DNA of 64,000 nucleotides, from assembly GCA_043777375.1 (NCBI GenBank), contig JAYWHX010000009.1, forward strand, positions 62,001 to 126,000. The letters are read 5' to 3'. Shown piece by piece: positions 50,201 through 59,354 of this stretch. Within the stretch, counting starts at the first letter, position 1. Every line of letters begins with the position of its first letter. This stretch comes from TH-plancto1 sp043777375 (GTDB lineage Bacteria > Planctomycetota > Planctomycetia > Planctomycetales > Planctomycetaceae). The translations under genes and the position numbers were made by a program. The notes beneath the pieces are model-generated. The model saw only the letters and a list, made by a program, of their open reading frames with translations. It had not been told where the DNA came from and did no database searches.

Positions 50201-52753
50201 CGCAACAGCTTCGACCGGACCGTACGCGGCACGGCGGGTATCCTGTTCGACACAGATGATGTCCAGACAAACATGACGCTGACCCGTAACACCTTCGTCG
50301 GCGGGAATGCCAACACGACCTTTGGAGTCGGTGGCACCGTCCGAGATGGCGGGCTCAACATGCTCGTGGGAACCGTGAATCCTCTCGATGCGAATACCTT
50401 CACGAACAATCGTGATGCCCACATCGGTTTGGTTCTGGAGGGAGCCTCTGTCAACAACATTGAGATTGACAACGCCACCTTCACTGGAGCCATCGACATC
50501 CCGGGCACAACCAACTTCACGGGTGATGGCGTCACGCTTCTGTTGGGCGACACTGCAATCCTGACCGGGCACATCCGGAACAGCCAGATGCTGAATAACG
50601 CCGGTGACGGAGCCCGGATCGGGGTGACCGGCAATAACGACGCTGGCAACATCGGCACGGTGGCCTCGCGGGTCAACAATTTCGAGATCACTGACAACCT
50701 GTTTCAGGCCAACGGTGACGATGGACTGGCCCTTGTTCGAACGGAACGAGGTCAGTTCAACAACCTGCTGATTCAAGACAACATCTTTAACCTGAACCTC
50801 GATGATGGCTTGTTCGTCAACGTCGGCGGTGTCAGCCAAGGCAACCTGGCCAATGGACTTCCGGACACGATCGACATCCTGAACAACAACTTCACCAACA
50901 ACGTCGGTGACGGGGTTGAGTTCCGGACAGAGGCCGATGCCGACCTGTTGGTGAACATGGATCTGAACCTGATTACGGGCAATACGCGGAACGGGATCTA
51001 TGTGAGCGAACGTGTGAACGATGCTCGCGATTCCCGGTCGATCACCGGAGTCTGGACTCGCAACGACATCACCGGGAACGGCTTTAGCGGCATCCAGCTG
51101 CAAGGTCACATGGGGAACGCTGCGAATGACCCACTGGCGGGTCGCGGTCTGGTCATCGGAGATGTGACGCTCAACTCGGTGGGGACGTTGTCCAACCTCG
51201 GCAACCTGATCAGCGACAACAACCTGGACGGAATCCAGATTACCGGCGGCGGTGTGGTGAACATCGGAGGTAACGAGATTACCTTCAATGGAACCACTGC
51301 GGGCGGGGTCTTCAACAACGCGGGGATCAATATTCAGGGACCAGAATCTGAAAACGACGATTCGATTTTCCTGTCGGGTCAGGCTCCCGACTCTCTGGAT
51401 GACATTAACCAAGCCGGGATCGCATTCCTGGAGGTCAGGGTTCTCAGCAATCTGATTTCACAGAACGTCGGCGACGGGGTTCGTCTGTTGAATGAAAGCG
51501 GTGCGGATGCGTTCGACTCCCGGACCACGGACGGTGGCCCGCAGATCGGCATCACCACGAGCTTGACCCTACTCAACAACGAAATCACCCAGAACCAGTT
51601 CCGCGGCATCAATGTCCTCAACCGTGCGGGTGACACTGATAATACAGATCTCGACAACACTGACCCGAACGGAGACCCAAATCTCTACGATATTGGGGGG
51701 GTGATTGGCGATCTAACCATCATCGGGAACCACGTGAAGGGGAACCTGCAAGAAGGAATCTACGTCGTCAACACAAACTCCACGGATCAATCGATCAGTG
51801 CGATCAGCAGTCAACTGCTGCAGGAGAATGGGATTGTGAATCGGTCGGTTTATCTGCGATCTGACATTCACAACAATCAGGTCATCGGGAACGGATCACA
51901 GGTCACGAACTTCCCGGCGACCGGACTGGTGGTTCGTGTCGGAACCTCGGGCGGTGGATTCAGTCCGTTCTTCGCGAATGTCTTCGCCACGACAGGTACG
52001 AACCTGGAAGATCCAGACGGCGACGGCATCTTGAATGTTGACCTGGATGGCAATGGTGTCTTGAGTGCGGCAGCCAACAACTTCCTAGGTGGTGTCTCCA
52101 TGTCAGTGACCGGCAACACCTTCGACGGCAACTACGGGGACGACATCTTGTTCCACTCGTTCCGTTCGACGGTCGACCCTGTCGCTTCGGCGGGTGTGTG
52201 GAGCGAAACAGAATTCCGGATCGATAACTTTCAGAGCGATCCTTTGTCTCGACTCGACCTGGTCTTTAGCAACAACGCCTTCAGCTCACTGGAAGCGAAT
52301 AACCAGGATCTGACGATTGTGGATAACCTTCAACCGGGTGCGTACTACAACAATGCGGAAGGGGATTTCAAATCGCGAACGGTGCGTAACGACACTTCGA
52401 CTGGGCCATTCGGAAGCGCGGCGAGACTCCGGAATGCTCAACGCCTGCCGTCCCGTTACCTGACAAACACTCCTCTCCAACCGTTCCCACCTGTGCCTCC
52501 GTTCTCGATTAACTTCCTCTATCCGGGGATGGGTGACAGCACCTTCCGAGTTCGTGGTACAGGGAACACCTATACTGATCAGGGGCTGGGTGCTGTCAAT
52601 GTCGCCGATGTCTTCATCCTGGATGACCCAGGTCTGTCGGGTGACCCGACAATCGTGGACGCCGAATTCGAGGCGAATGGTGTCTTCCCGTTCCTCCCGA
52701 CGAATGCCACTGGGACCCGCGGCGAATTGCCCTGGGGTTGGGGTGAGTTCTAA
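47294..52753 (+). CDS. Inverse-autotransporter-like surface protein with beta-helix passenger
   Basis: An 1819-aa exported protein. The signal peptide is MKKTWKRWLGTVAAALVTS, then TALA-Q. Residues about 60-330 resemble the beta-barrel of inverse autotransporters (intimin/invasin type): NINAFVPLSTDGSRSVIFLAPR, NVGLGYRFFDPADDRVYGVSGWWDYD, GFDVGLGMYALDAN. A passenger begins with AFIDPNATVAGNGSQALPF and continues as some 1300 residues of right-handed beta-helix, with Asn/Gly-rich turns like NNTGDGLELQALAGG. An Asp/Asn-rich, probably calcium-binding linker is at 49075-49215. GGAG precedes the ATG and a strong terminator follows. It is probably an adhesin or structural surface protein; no catalytic site is recognised. 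Confidence 0.82.
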   Translation: MKKTWKRWLGTVAAALVTSTALAQTPERTGVATMRGQSPSYSDEGSIRTGQASASATGNGVRQSQYVQSVDPGDVFEDALGGGYYAENGGVGFASTERVNDIIWRVGRNNLDNYGYNGGSTNINAFVPLSTDGSRSVIFLAPRASINDYGNGGANVGLGYRFFDPADDRVYGVSGWWDYDAGHRASYNQLGMNVESIGRWMSLRGGFSVPVGKDQTEFASILGDSQFVGSQIVATRTSFFEQSYANYNAEIATPLPGLARYGFDVGLGMYALDANSSSNIIGTSVRTQAQVTEDLWINGTYTYDSQFKSQFSLNLEITMPDGPPSQWFRRNPVQRSLTDNVLRNYRIAVSEEQKLTTEVLTNSGGGGNPNGGQAINVAFIDPNATVAGNGSQALPFMSLAEYMSLSVADREKFDILYVRRNTDLSDSDLNTTVTLLDFQKILGDGVLADGVTRPVLVSGQGAVSLPGTTGPLPLLSNSGATGMPVITLNDGNEVSGLTLDGTGTSAGIVGTGIDAFNIHDVFIQNVTDGIAITSNTTPVLGSSIENYGVIQRVNVQSSSTGDLVASNRGISITHTGGTLDLLLRGNTVTGFRGEDANGNGVLDPAEDTNNNGLLDVGEDINFDGNLDPKEDQNANGVLDRGVGIEVVANGGTINAHDPSDATRPSSIDNNTFTTNGNGLSLIANPGAVFNATVSDNTATGGTDPNGRAFEAIANGGTIHLFDVANNSASGGAGDGLVLVNQNGGTLTVESSVLGGPAFAANSFTGNGGDGLKIVVANATLTIADLNGITFDNNTGDGLELQALAGGTLNVTAPMTGSSFTNNDANGLNVNADGGTINLQIGGVIVDGETTQNIGNLFTGNGESGLAFNTTNNGIINTGLFFNTASTNGASGGDGVQFNVNTGAINVSGISGNTLTNNRGNGLSILDTAGGTFSVPFISDNNFNDNDEAGMFVGGSGGLVNGIINLGSVTRNSFDRTVRGTAGILFDTDDVQTNMTLTRNTFVGGNANTTFGVGGTVRDGGLNMLVGTVNPLDANTFTNNRDAHIGLVLEGASVNNIEIDNATFTGAIDIPGTTNFTGDGVTLLLGDTAILTGHIRNSQMLNNAGDGARIGVTGNNDAGNIGTVASRVNNFEITDNLFQANGDDGLALVRTERGQFNNLLIQDNIFNLNLDDGLFVNVGGVSQGNLANGLPDTIDILNNNFTNNVGDGVEFRTEADADLLVNMDLNLITGNTRNGIYVSERVNDARDSRSITGVWTRNDITGNGFSGIQLQGHMGNAANDPLAGRGLVIGDVTLNSVGTLSNLGNLISDNNLDGIQITGGGVVNIGGNEITFNGTTAGGVFNNAGINIQGPESENDDSIFLSGQAPDSLDDINQAGIAFLEVRVLSNLISQNVGDGVRLLNESGADAFDSRTTDGGPQIGITTSLTLLNNEITQNQFRGINVLNRAGDTDNTDLDNTDPNGDPNLYDIGGVIGDLTIIGNHVKGNLQEGIYVVNTNSTDQSISAISSQLLQENGIVNRSVYLRSDIHNNQVIGNGSQVTNFPATGLVVRVGTSGGGFSPFFANVFATTGTNLEDPDGDGILNVDLDGNGVLSAAANNFLGGVSMSVTGNTFDGNYGDDILFHSFRSTVDPVASAGVWSETEFRIDNFQSDPLSRLDLVFSNNAFSSLEANNQDLTIVDNLQPGAYYNNAEGDFKSRTVRNDTSTGPFGSAARLRNAQRLPSRYLTNTPLQPFPPVPPFSINFLYPGMGDSTFRVRGTGNTYTDQGLGAVNVADVFILDDPGLSGDPTIVDAEFEANGVFPFLPTNATGTRGELPWGWGEF

Positions 52754-52784
52754 CTCCCCAGCTGTGACAGCTTGAACATCGATC

Positions 52785-52820
52785 ACACGCCCTTCGAGGT
52801 TTTCGAAGGGCGTGTTTTTT
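52785..52820 (+). terminator. Rho-independent terminator of the large surface protein gene
   Basis: ACACGCCCTTCG (52785-52796) pairs perfectly with CGAAGGGCGTGT (52804-52815) across a 7-base loop and is followed by a run of T. It lies about 30 bases past the stop. Confidence 0.93.
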
Positions 52821-53502
52821 ATGGGCCAGCCGCAATCCCGTGGAACACTGACAGCTTCGGAGCTACCCAGCAGAGTCTGTGGGGATTGGTGCATCCCCAT
52901 CGTGATTGACCGAGCGGAGGGGTTGATGAAAAAAAGATCTGGCCAGCCTGGACTATGTGCTGGAATGTTCAGGCACACGGCTCTCGCTAATAAGGTGGGC
53001 ACAACACCCCCAGCTGTCGACTTTTCCCGTCAAGTCCCAATCGCGGGGGTCACAATCGTTGAGCCCGCTGCGCCAGCCAGGGCCGCGTGGCTCAAACCTA
53101 GGTTTCCTCAGCAGGAGAGGTGAGTTGGTCGCCTTATCTCTGAAAAAGACACCGTCTCGCTGATTGAATCGCGACCCTGCCCAGCAGGTCGACTCACGGT
53201 CCCAGTGATCGATGTCCGGCACGCGGCCCTGGCTGGCGCAGCGGGCTTAGGTTGGGAGTTCTCTCCGGTGCCATAATATCTGGCCGCACACTGTCAGAGC
53301 CTCCTCACCCGCAGACTTGACGAATTCGGTAAAGTTGGGGAGTCTGGGAGGAAGAGATCATTCGGAATACGCGAACGGACTTGGAATCCATTTTCGATCA
53401 TGCATTGCAAATGGCCGGAGTCGGTCATGGGGAATGATTCTGATGCCGATTCTCTGCCGAAGAGGGTTTCTCCGCTTGGCCACAAATTGATCGCAACACT
53501 CC
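52821..53502. other. Intergenic region containing family-A repeat
   Basis: About 680 bases between the terminator and the sulfotransferase gene. Its main content is the inverted repeat at 53062-53247; I see no gene. Confidence 0.55.
53062..53247. repeat. Intergenic inverted-repeat element, family A copy 2
   Basis: Arms at 53062-53089 and 53220-53247 are perfect reverse complements over 28 bases (beginning AGCCCGCTGCGCCAGCCAGG), with a 130-base centre unlike that of copy 1. The block TCTCCGGTGCCATAA..TCTGGCC after the right arm is shared with copy 1 at about 9616-9638, showing that the repeated unit extends beyond the arms. Confidence 0.85.
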
Positions 53503-54672
53503 ATGGCAGCCAACACAAATCTCGCCAAGAACGACTCTGCTCCCAAAGCCTCCACTCAAGGTCCATTCACCCTGTGGCTCGGGATGAATGTGTCGACGAT
53601 GGCGCAGGTGGCTCGTCTCGGGGCAGAAATGCACCCATCTCGTTGGGCTCGCCTGGCCCTGCTGCCGGGTATGGCGGTTTACAATTCGGTCATGTCTTTT
53701 GTCGAAAACGTACGGTTCGGGAAGAAGCTGCGAGAAACGGAAATCAAGCAGCCACCCATTTTCGTACTGGGTCACTGGAGAAGCGGTTCCACGCTGTTGC
53801 ACAACCTGATTACCTCGGACCCGCAGTTCAGTTTCGTCAATCTGTATCAGGCGATGTTTCCGACCCATTGCCTGACAACCGAGTGGTTGGGTTCGAAAAT
53901 TGCGTCGCCCATGCTGCCCAAGACTCGTCCGATGGACAATATGGGGATCAGCTTCGATCTGCCGATGGAAGACGAGTTTGCCCTGTGTGTCATGACAGGT
54001 TTCTCCCCGTATTTGCTCCCCATTTTTCAGCACCAGCCCCGGAAAATCGATCGATTCTTCAATGTTGAGAAGGGCCTGAATCCCCAAGAACTTCAGTCCT
54101 GGAAAGACGCCCTGACCCTGCTGATGAAGAAGGTCACTTTGAAGACGGGAAAGCCCGTCGTCTTGAAATCGCCGTCCCACACGTTTCGAACGAAGCTCCT
54201 GCTGGAGATGTTCCCAGACGCCAAATTTGTGTACATCTATCGAAACCCCTATGCGGTTTTGAAATCGAGCGTCCACTTCCGCAAGACGATCTTCGAAGAA
54301 AATGCACTCGGACGAAGCCAGACGGAAGACATGTCCGATGAGGTACTCAACAGCTATGAAGAGTGCTTCCAGACCTATGAGAGAGATCGACTTCTCGTCC
54401 CCAAGGGGAACCTGCACGAAGTTCGTTTCGAGAGCCTGGAAGCAGATCCCGTCGGTGAAATGCGGAAGATGTACGAGACTTTGGGCCTAGGTGGGTTTGA
54501 AAGATTGCAGACCGCCCTTGAGCCACAGATGGAGGCGTTGAGGAAGTACAAGAAGAATAAGTTCAACGACGATCCCGAGGTGATGCAGCGGATCTACCAG
54601 CGTTTGAAGTTCGCCTTTGACCGCTACGGATACTCGCCGCCGCATGTGGAGTCCGAGCAGGCAGCGGCTTGA
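53503..54672 (+). CDS. Sulfotransferase family protein
   Basis: A 389-aa PAPS-dependent sulfotransferase. The 5'-phosphosulfate loop is VLGHWRSGSTLLHNLI (88-103), and the 3'-phosphate motif is KFVYIYRNPYAVLKSS with VLKSPSHTFR before it. Helical C-terminal residues YKKNKFNDDPEVMQRI are typical of the Sulfotransfer_3 group acting on carbohydrates or lipids. The N-terminal 45 residues are polar. It stands alone, upstream of a terminator-like hairpin; a surface-glycan acceptor is plausible given the neighbouring envelope genes. Confidence 0.88.
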   Translation: MAANTNLAKNDSAPKASTQGPFTLWLGMNVSTMAQVARLGAEMHPSRWARLALLPGMAVYNSVMSFVENVRFGKKLRETEIKQPPIFVLGHWRSGSTLLHNLITSDPQFSFVNLYQAMFPTHCLTTEWLGSKIASPMLPKTRPMDNMGISFDLPMEDEFALCVMTGFSPYLLPIFQHQPRKIDRFFNVEKGLNPQELQSWKDALTLLMKKVTLKTGKPVVLKSPSHTFRTKLLLEMFPDAKFVYIYRNPYAVLKSSVHFRKTIFEENALGRSQTEDMSDEVLNSYEECFQTYERDRLLVPKGNLHEVRFESLEADPVGEMRKMYETLGLGGFERLQTALEPQMEALRKYKKNKFNDDPEVMQRIYQRLKFAFDRYGYSPPHVESEQAAA

Positions 54673-54977
54673 TTATCGGCGTCCCATGCCGCTGAACACA
54701 CCACCTTGGACGCCCCCGAGAAGGAACACCCTTCTCCACGTTGTACGAAAACGGTCAACCAGTCACCACGATTTCGGGCCAAGCCACAACAGCTTGGCCC
54801 GTTTGCATTTACATGCAATATCCGAGGTATACCAACGAAATCGCTCCAGAATTCCAGCGGAACCCGTGCCCAGATCGTCCTGCCGTCAGTCGTCTCAGCG
54901 ATGCTGGTTCGTTTTGAGGAGGAATCCTCGCAACGCCGCTCCAGCCCAACGAGACGCACGTTGACGGTTTTTGCCAT
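54624..54977 (-). CDS. Doubtful small protein antisense to the sulfotransferase end
   Basis: A frame of 117 codons starting MAKTVNVRLVGLERRC with a central GRTIWARVPLEFWSDFVGI that looks protein-like, but its second half reads through the hairpin at 54776-54800 and over the sulfotransferase 3' end. I recognise no family. It fills a 440-base gap otherwise empty. Confidence 0.25.
   Translation of the reverse strand: MAKTVNVRLVGLERRCEDSSSKRTSIAETTDGRTIWARVPLEFWSDFVGIPRILHVNANGPSCCGLARNRGDWLTVFVQRGEGCSFSGASKVVCSAAWDADNQAAACSDSTCGGEYP
54776..54800 (+). terminator. Hairpin, probable terminator after the sulfotransferase gene
   Basis: GGGCCAAGC and GCTTGGCCC form a perfect 9-base stem with a 7-base loop, followed by GTTTGCATTT, a weak U-rich tail. 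It lies about 100 bases after the stop. Confidence 0.6.
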
Positions 54978-55113
54978 TTCGGCGTAGACTCCCCGACCGG
55001 TTTTCGGCGGTGATGGATCATGGCCGAACTGGTGCGACATCGCCCTGCGCGATTCGCCTGATTTTCTCGATGGGGCGGGCTGCCATTCCCCATCCGCTGG
55101 AGGATGAGCGGTC

Positions 55114-56121
55114 ATGTCTGCGGCAGAGCATCTCATCCCACATTCCCAGTTCGATCAGCTGCGGGAAGCCCGCGAGATTCTGAAACTGGAATCGGACGCA
55201 CTCCTTGAGGTCGCCCGTCGACTCGATGCGGGATTCTGCGCAGCGGTCGATCTCCTGCTGAGCTGCTCCGGCAGTGTCATCGTCTGCGGTATGGGCAAGG
55301 CAGGCCTGATCGGCCAGAAGTTGACCGCAACGTTGTCTTCGACAGGGACCCGAGCACACTTTCTGCATCCGGCGGAAGCTGTCCACGGAGACTTGGGCTG
55401 CCTGCACCCGCAAGACGTCCTACTGGCTCTCTCCAACAGCGGTGAAACCGACGAGATCTCGGCCCTGCTTCCGACCGTGAAGCGCATGGGGGTCCCGATC
55501 ATTGCCGTCACTAGCTCCGATCGCAGCACGCTGGGGCAGCAGGCCGATGTTCGCATTCTACTGGGCCGCCTGCGTGAAGCTGGACCGTGGGGGCTGGCTC
55601 CCACAACGAGTACAACCGCCATGCTGGCAGTGGGTGATGCTCTGGCGCTCGTCGTCGCGCGCCAACGAGGATTCACCCCGCAGCAATTCGCCACCTTTCA
55701 CCCCGCTGGCAGCCTCGGCCGTCAGCTGAAATCCGTCACAGAGATCATGCGACCGCGGTCCGCTCTGCGGCTGGCCCGAGCCGTCCAAACCGTCCGCGAA
55801 GTCTTCGTCACCACGCCTGTTCCCGGTCGTCGCACGGGTGCAGTGTTGTTGCTCGACGAGGACGGCACGCTAGCGGGCCTGTTCACGGATAGTGATCTGG
55901 CTCGTCTCATGGAACAACGTCGCGACGAAGCTCTGGATCGACCGATCGCCGAGGTCATGACTCCCCGCCCGGTCACGCTCCCCATGACAGCCATGTTCTC
56001 GGACATCGTGGCCATCCTCTCCGAGAGAAAGATCAGCGAGATCCCTGTCGTTGACCGACACGGAGTCCCCGTCGGGCTGATTGACATCACCGATGTGATC
56101 GGCTGGTTGCCAACGCAGTAA
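55114..56121 (+). CDS. kdsD: Arabinose-5-phosphate isomerase (KdsD/KpsF/GutQ family)
   Basis: A 335-aa SIS-CBS protein that converts ribulose-5-phosphate to arabinose-5-phosphate, the first step to Kdo of lipopolysaccharide. The SIS domain has SVIVCGMGKAGLIGQKLTATLSSTGT, FLHPAEAVHGDLG (metal/catalytic His) and ALSNSGETDEI. Two CBS domains follow residue 205 (ARAVQTVREVFVTTP... and MTPRPVTLPMTAMFSDIVAIL, with VPVGLIDITDVIGWL at the end). Full length. It leads a cluster with an LPS-export-like protein and PBP2, suggesting the organism makes a Kdo-containing outer membrane. Confidence 0.92.
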   Translation: MSAAEHLIPHSQFDQLREAREILKLESDALLEVARRLDAGFCAAVDLLLSCSGSVIVCGMGKAGLIGQKLTATLSSTGTRAHFLHPAEAVHGDLGCLHPQDVLLALSNSGETDEISALLPTVKRMGVPIIAVTSSDRSTLGQQADVRILLGRLREAGPWGLAPTTSTTAMLAVGDALALVVARQRGFTPQQFATFHPAGSLGRQLKSVTEIMRPRSALRLARAVQTVREVFVTTPVPGRRTGAVLLLDEDGTLAGLFTDSDLARLMEQRRDEALDRPIAEVMTPRPVTLPMTAMFSDIVAILSERKISEIPVVDRHGVPVGLIDITDVIGWLPTQ

Positions 56122-56154
56122 CCCGCCCGCCTTCCCTCGTCCATACACTCCGGT

Positions 56155-59100
56155 GTGCCTTCCATGCAGCGATTTCTCCTCACCTGTGCAATCAGCTTGG
56201 GCCTGCTGGCAGCCCTGCAGCTGTACACCCAGGTGATGGCCCCGCTGACTCGTGCTGTGGAGCTGCCGAAGCGTCCTGTGCGGAGTTCACCCGGCGCAAA
56301 GCCGTCCGGTATCGTCAGTGCAGTCGCACAGTCTTGGCTACCTGATGAGGAGTGGCTCAAAACGGCCGTCATCGAGTGGAAACGCTCCGACCAGTCCTTT
56401 ATGTATGCCCGAACGGTGACAGCCGCGGAAAAGACGACACTGGATTCTCGTGACGTCACGTCCGGTGACACGATCCGCATGGAGCCGTTCGCCATGATCT
56501 GGAGGGACGAGCGGCACCCCCATGATCCGCCACTCACGATCGTAGCCGAATCAGCCCGCGTGACATTCGAGAACCAGTTCTTCGATCAGGGCCAACTGGC
56601 CCACAATTCGATCAACCTCTCCGGGGGAGACGCTGGACGCGTTGTGTCCGCAGCACTCGAAGGCCTGGTTCGCGTCACGGGTCCCGATGGGCTGGTGATC
56701 AGTGGCCAGGATTTCATTTTCGTCGAGGAGAATGCCCAACTCTACAGCGACCGGGCCGTGAACTTTCGGTATGGACCGCCGCGTCAGGGAAAGCCAGTCC
56801 AGGTCAGAGGCACAAGTGCTGGATTGGTGATCGACTTCACCCCAGCTCCGCATTCGCCGCTCGGAAATGATATGCCCCGCATCGAACAGCTGCCGCAATC
56901 CGTTCAATTGCGTGGCCGAGTCGCTCTCGATTTCATCTCCGAGGATGCTGGCCAGCCGACCAAGACTCGTGTCACCAGCGAGGGCCCCTTTCAATACGAC
57001 TTCGAACACCACACTGCATCATTCAGCGAAAAAGTCCTGGTGAGCCGCCCCCGAGGAAAAAACCATCGCGATGAAATCGAATGCAGCCTGCTCGCCTTGA
57101 TCTTTGGGGAAGCCCCGAAGTCGCTCGATTCGAGTGCTCAAGACATTGTCCCCGCGAATGCCACTCAACTGGATGGAGTGGACCAGCCACAAGACAACGA
57201 GCCGGGACTGCTCTCACGAATGGAGCTCAAGAGCGTTTGGGCTCGAACCACCCAGAAGCCCGGCTCAGTCACTCGCGAACAGGTGGTACTCCGCTCGTCC
57301 GAGAATGGGCTGACCTGTTCACTGGAAGACCTGGCGTACGATGTCTCGAAGCAGCTGTTCACATTGACGGATCGGAAGCAGGTCCAGGTCGTCCGTGAGT
57401 TTGACGGGCAGGTGCACAAGTTCGATGCCCCCAAGATCGAAATTCGGCACTCCGACGACCAGCGGTTACAACAGCTTTCGGGTGTTGGTGCTGGGAGTTT
57501 CTCCCATCGAGCGGATGCGCAGTCTGTGGGACGGCCGGACCTGTTGGCCTACTGGAAGGATCGGATGGACCTCATTCCGAATCCGCAGGAGCAGGAGACG
57601 ACTCTGACGCTGCGCGGCAACGCTACCGTCGAGCAACTCGACCAGTTGCAATTCTCGGGTCAGACTCTGACCGCCTGGTTGCCCCCTCTGGAAGACCTGA
57701 GTGCGGGTGTCGTCACAACTGGCTCACGGACTCGACCAGTGTCCAAAAAGGTCTCCCCCGACCAAGTTCCTATCCGTCGCATTCAAGCAATAGGAAATGT
57801 GACGTTCATTGTCCCGGGTGTGGTCGGACGCCGTATCGATCAGGTCAATATTCAAATCGTACCGGGTCAGATCATTCCTCTGAACCAACCAGATCGATCA
57901 CGAGACATCGACATCAATGGCAATGAAGCGGAGGACGACTCGCTCTTGGCTGGCGAGCCGGTCGTCTTCGAGTGCGCGCGGATCGACGGGATTGCGGTGT
58001 TCGATTCTGCCACGCAGCAGGCCGATATTCGGGAACTGCATGGCACCGAAGGTGTCCAAGTATTCCGCGCCACTCCGGAGTCTAATGGCGTTGAGCTGCC
58101 CTTCGAGCAACAGCCATTCCGGATGACTGCCCATGAGTTTGACGTGACCAATGAAGGCGGTACGCGCCAGATTCTGACTCTGCGAGGCGTCGTTGATGAA
58201 CAGGGTAATATCCGCGAGCCAGTCATCGCCAAGATTGGGGACTACGCGATGGAAGGCCCTCGGATTGTGTTCGATCGAGCGAAGAATCTGGTCACGGTCG
58301 AAATCGATCGTCACAAGCTCGTGAAAGGCCCGGCCGTCTTGCGGTTTCCGGTCAATCGCGACTTCTCCGGCCAGCCACTGAATCCGCCAGCCATCGCAAA
58401 CATTGCCTGCGTGGAGAAGATCACGTTTGATGGTCAAAACGCAACCTTCTTGCAAAGCGTCAAAGCGACGGTTCTGGCAAACGTCATCAAAGCCGAAGAA
58501 TTGACAGTCACTTTGAATGGACGTCTTGACTTCAGCGCCGACCGACCAGATACCAGCAACCTCGCGATCCAGACGATCCGTTGCCGGGACAAGGTCTCTG
58601 TCGAAATGTATCAGCGCGATCCCAAGAACATCCAACTCATCGAGATTCTCGTTGCGACTCTTCAACAGTTCGTCATCGACCCGGAATCGGGCAAGTTCGA
58701 GGGGCAAGGCCCCGGAAAGTTGGAGGACTGGAGACGCACTGGAACCCGTCGCATGCTCGTCCAGTCACGCGGAACCGCTCAGGCCAATCGTCCAGCTGAC
58801 ACCAATCGTGACTACGAATGGGAATATGTCGGTCTCGATTTCAAAGGCCAGCTGGAAGGCAACACTCAGGACCGGTGGGGCAAACTCCATCGCGAAGTGA
58901 AGCTCATGTATGCGCCCGTCAAAAACGCTCACCAGGTGTTCAAACACGACGACCTCTCCAGCGAAGCCCCAAACTCTGCCAATGCTGTCTGGGTGGGGAG
59001 TGATACTCTGACTGTCGGCTTCGCGGGGGATCGCCTCTCTGGTCAACAGCCGTCGGTCTTCATCGAGGCTCATGGCAATGCGGCGATGGAGGGACGGTTG

Positions 59101-59316
59101 TTCTACGCGCAGGCGAACTCGCTGCACTACGAACAGGCCAAGGAGATGTTCACTCTGCGCGGCAAGGGGCAAGACAATGCCACCGTGAATGTGCAGCCTT
59201 ATCCCGGTGGGCCATTCAGTCCGCTTAAGGCACGCACCATTGAACTTCACCCGTCGAAGCAGAAGGTCTCCGTCGACGGGGCCACGACCTTCACCACAGC
59301 ATTCGGGGGACAGTAA
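56155..59316 (+). CDS. Giant LptA/LptC/OstA-like exported protein
   Basis: A 1053-aa protein from a GTG; an ATG nine bases later is equally possible. One N-terminal span (FLLTCAISLGLLAALQLYTQVM) resembles the LptC anchor. The body consists of beta-strand-rich repeats of the OstA/LptA type, with phrases such as LVISGQDFIFVEENAQLYSDRAVNFRYG, LTLRGNATVEQL, GRLFYAQANSLHYEQAKEMFTLRGKG and a final KARTIELHPSKQKVSVDG. LptA is normally about 185 aa, so this would be a greatly extended bridge or combined LptC-LptA. It sits between kdsD and PBP2, which supports lipopolysaccharide transport. No LptB, F, G or D is in the window. Confidence 0.72.
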   Translation: MPSMQRFLLTCAISLGLLAALQLYTQVMAPLTRAVELPKRPVRSSPGAKPSGIVSAVAQSWLPDEEWLKTAVIEWKRSDQSFMYARTVTAAEKTTLDSRDVTSGDTIRMEPFAMIWRDERHPHDPPLTIVAESARVTFENQFFDQGQLAHNSINLSGGDAGRVVSAALEGLVRVTGPDGLVISGQDFIFVEENAQLYSDRAVNFRYGPPRQGKPVQVRGTSAGLVIDFTPAPHSPLGNDMPRIEQLPQSVQLRGRVALDFISEDAGQPTKTRVTSEGPFQYDFEHHTASFSEKVLVSRPRGKNHRDEIECSLLALIFGEAPKSLDSSAQDIVPANATQLDGVDQPQDNEPGLLSRMELKSVWARTTQKPGSVTREQVVLRSSENGLTCSLEDLAYDVSKQLFTLTDRKQVQVVREFDGQVHKFDAPKIEIRHSDDQRLQQLSGVGAGSFSHRADAQSVGRPDLLAYWKDRMDLIPNPQEQETTLTLRGNATVEQLDQLQFSGQTLTAWLPPLEDLSAGVVTTGSRTRPVSKKVSPDQVPIRRIQAIGNVTFIVPGVVGRRIDQVNIQIVPGQIIPLNQPDRSRDIDINGNEAEDDSLLAGEPVVFECARIDGIAVFDSATQQADIRELHGTEGVQVFRATPESNGVELPFEQQPFRMTAHEFDVTNEGGTRQILTLRGVVDEQGNIREPVIAKIGDYAMEGPRIVFDRAKNLVTVEIDRHKLVKGPAVLRFPVNRDFSGQPLNPPAIANIACVEKITFDGQNATFLQSVKATVLANVIKAEELTVTLNGRLDFSADRPDTSNLAIQTIRCRDKVSVEMYQRDPKNIQLIEILVATLQQFVIDPESGKFEGQGPGKLEDWRRTGTRRMLVQSRGTAQANRPADTNRDYEWEYVGLDFKGQLEGNTQDRWGKLHREVKLMYAPVKNAHQVFKHDDLSSEAPNSANAVWVGSDTLTVGFAGDRLSGQQPSVFIEAHGNAAMEGRLFYAQANSLHYEQAKEMFTLRGKGQDNATVNVQPYPGGPFSPLKARTIELHPSKQKVSVDGATTFTTAFGGQ

Positions 59317-59354
59317 CTCTGCCCCGTACCGGCGGAAGATCCTGATCAGCGCCC

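Noticed and set aside
49604..51412. 602-codon frame antisense to the large surface protein
   Set aside because: It arises from the repetitive Asn/Gly/Thr codons of the passenger; Val/Asp-rich with no ribosome site.
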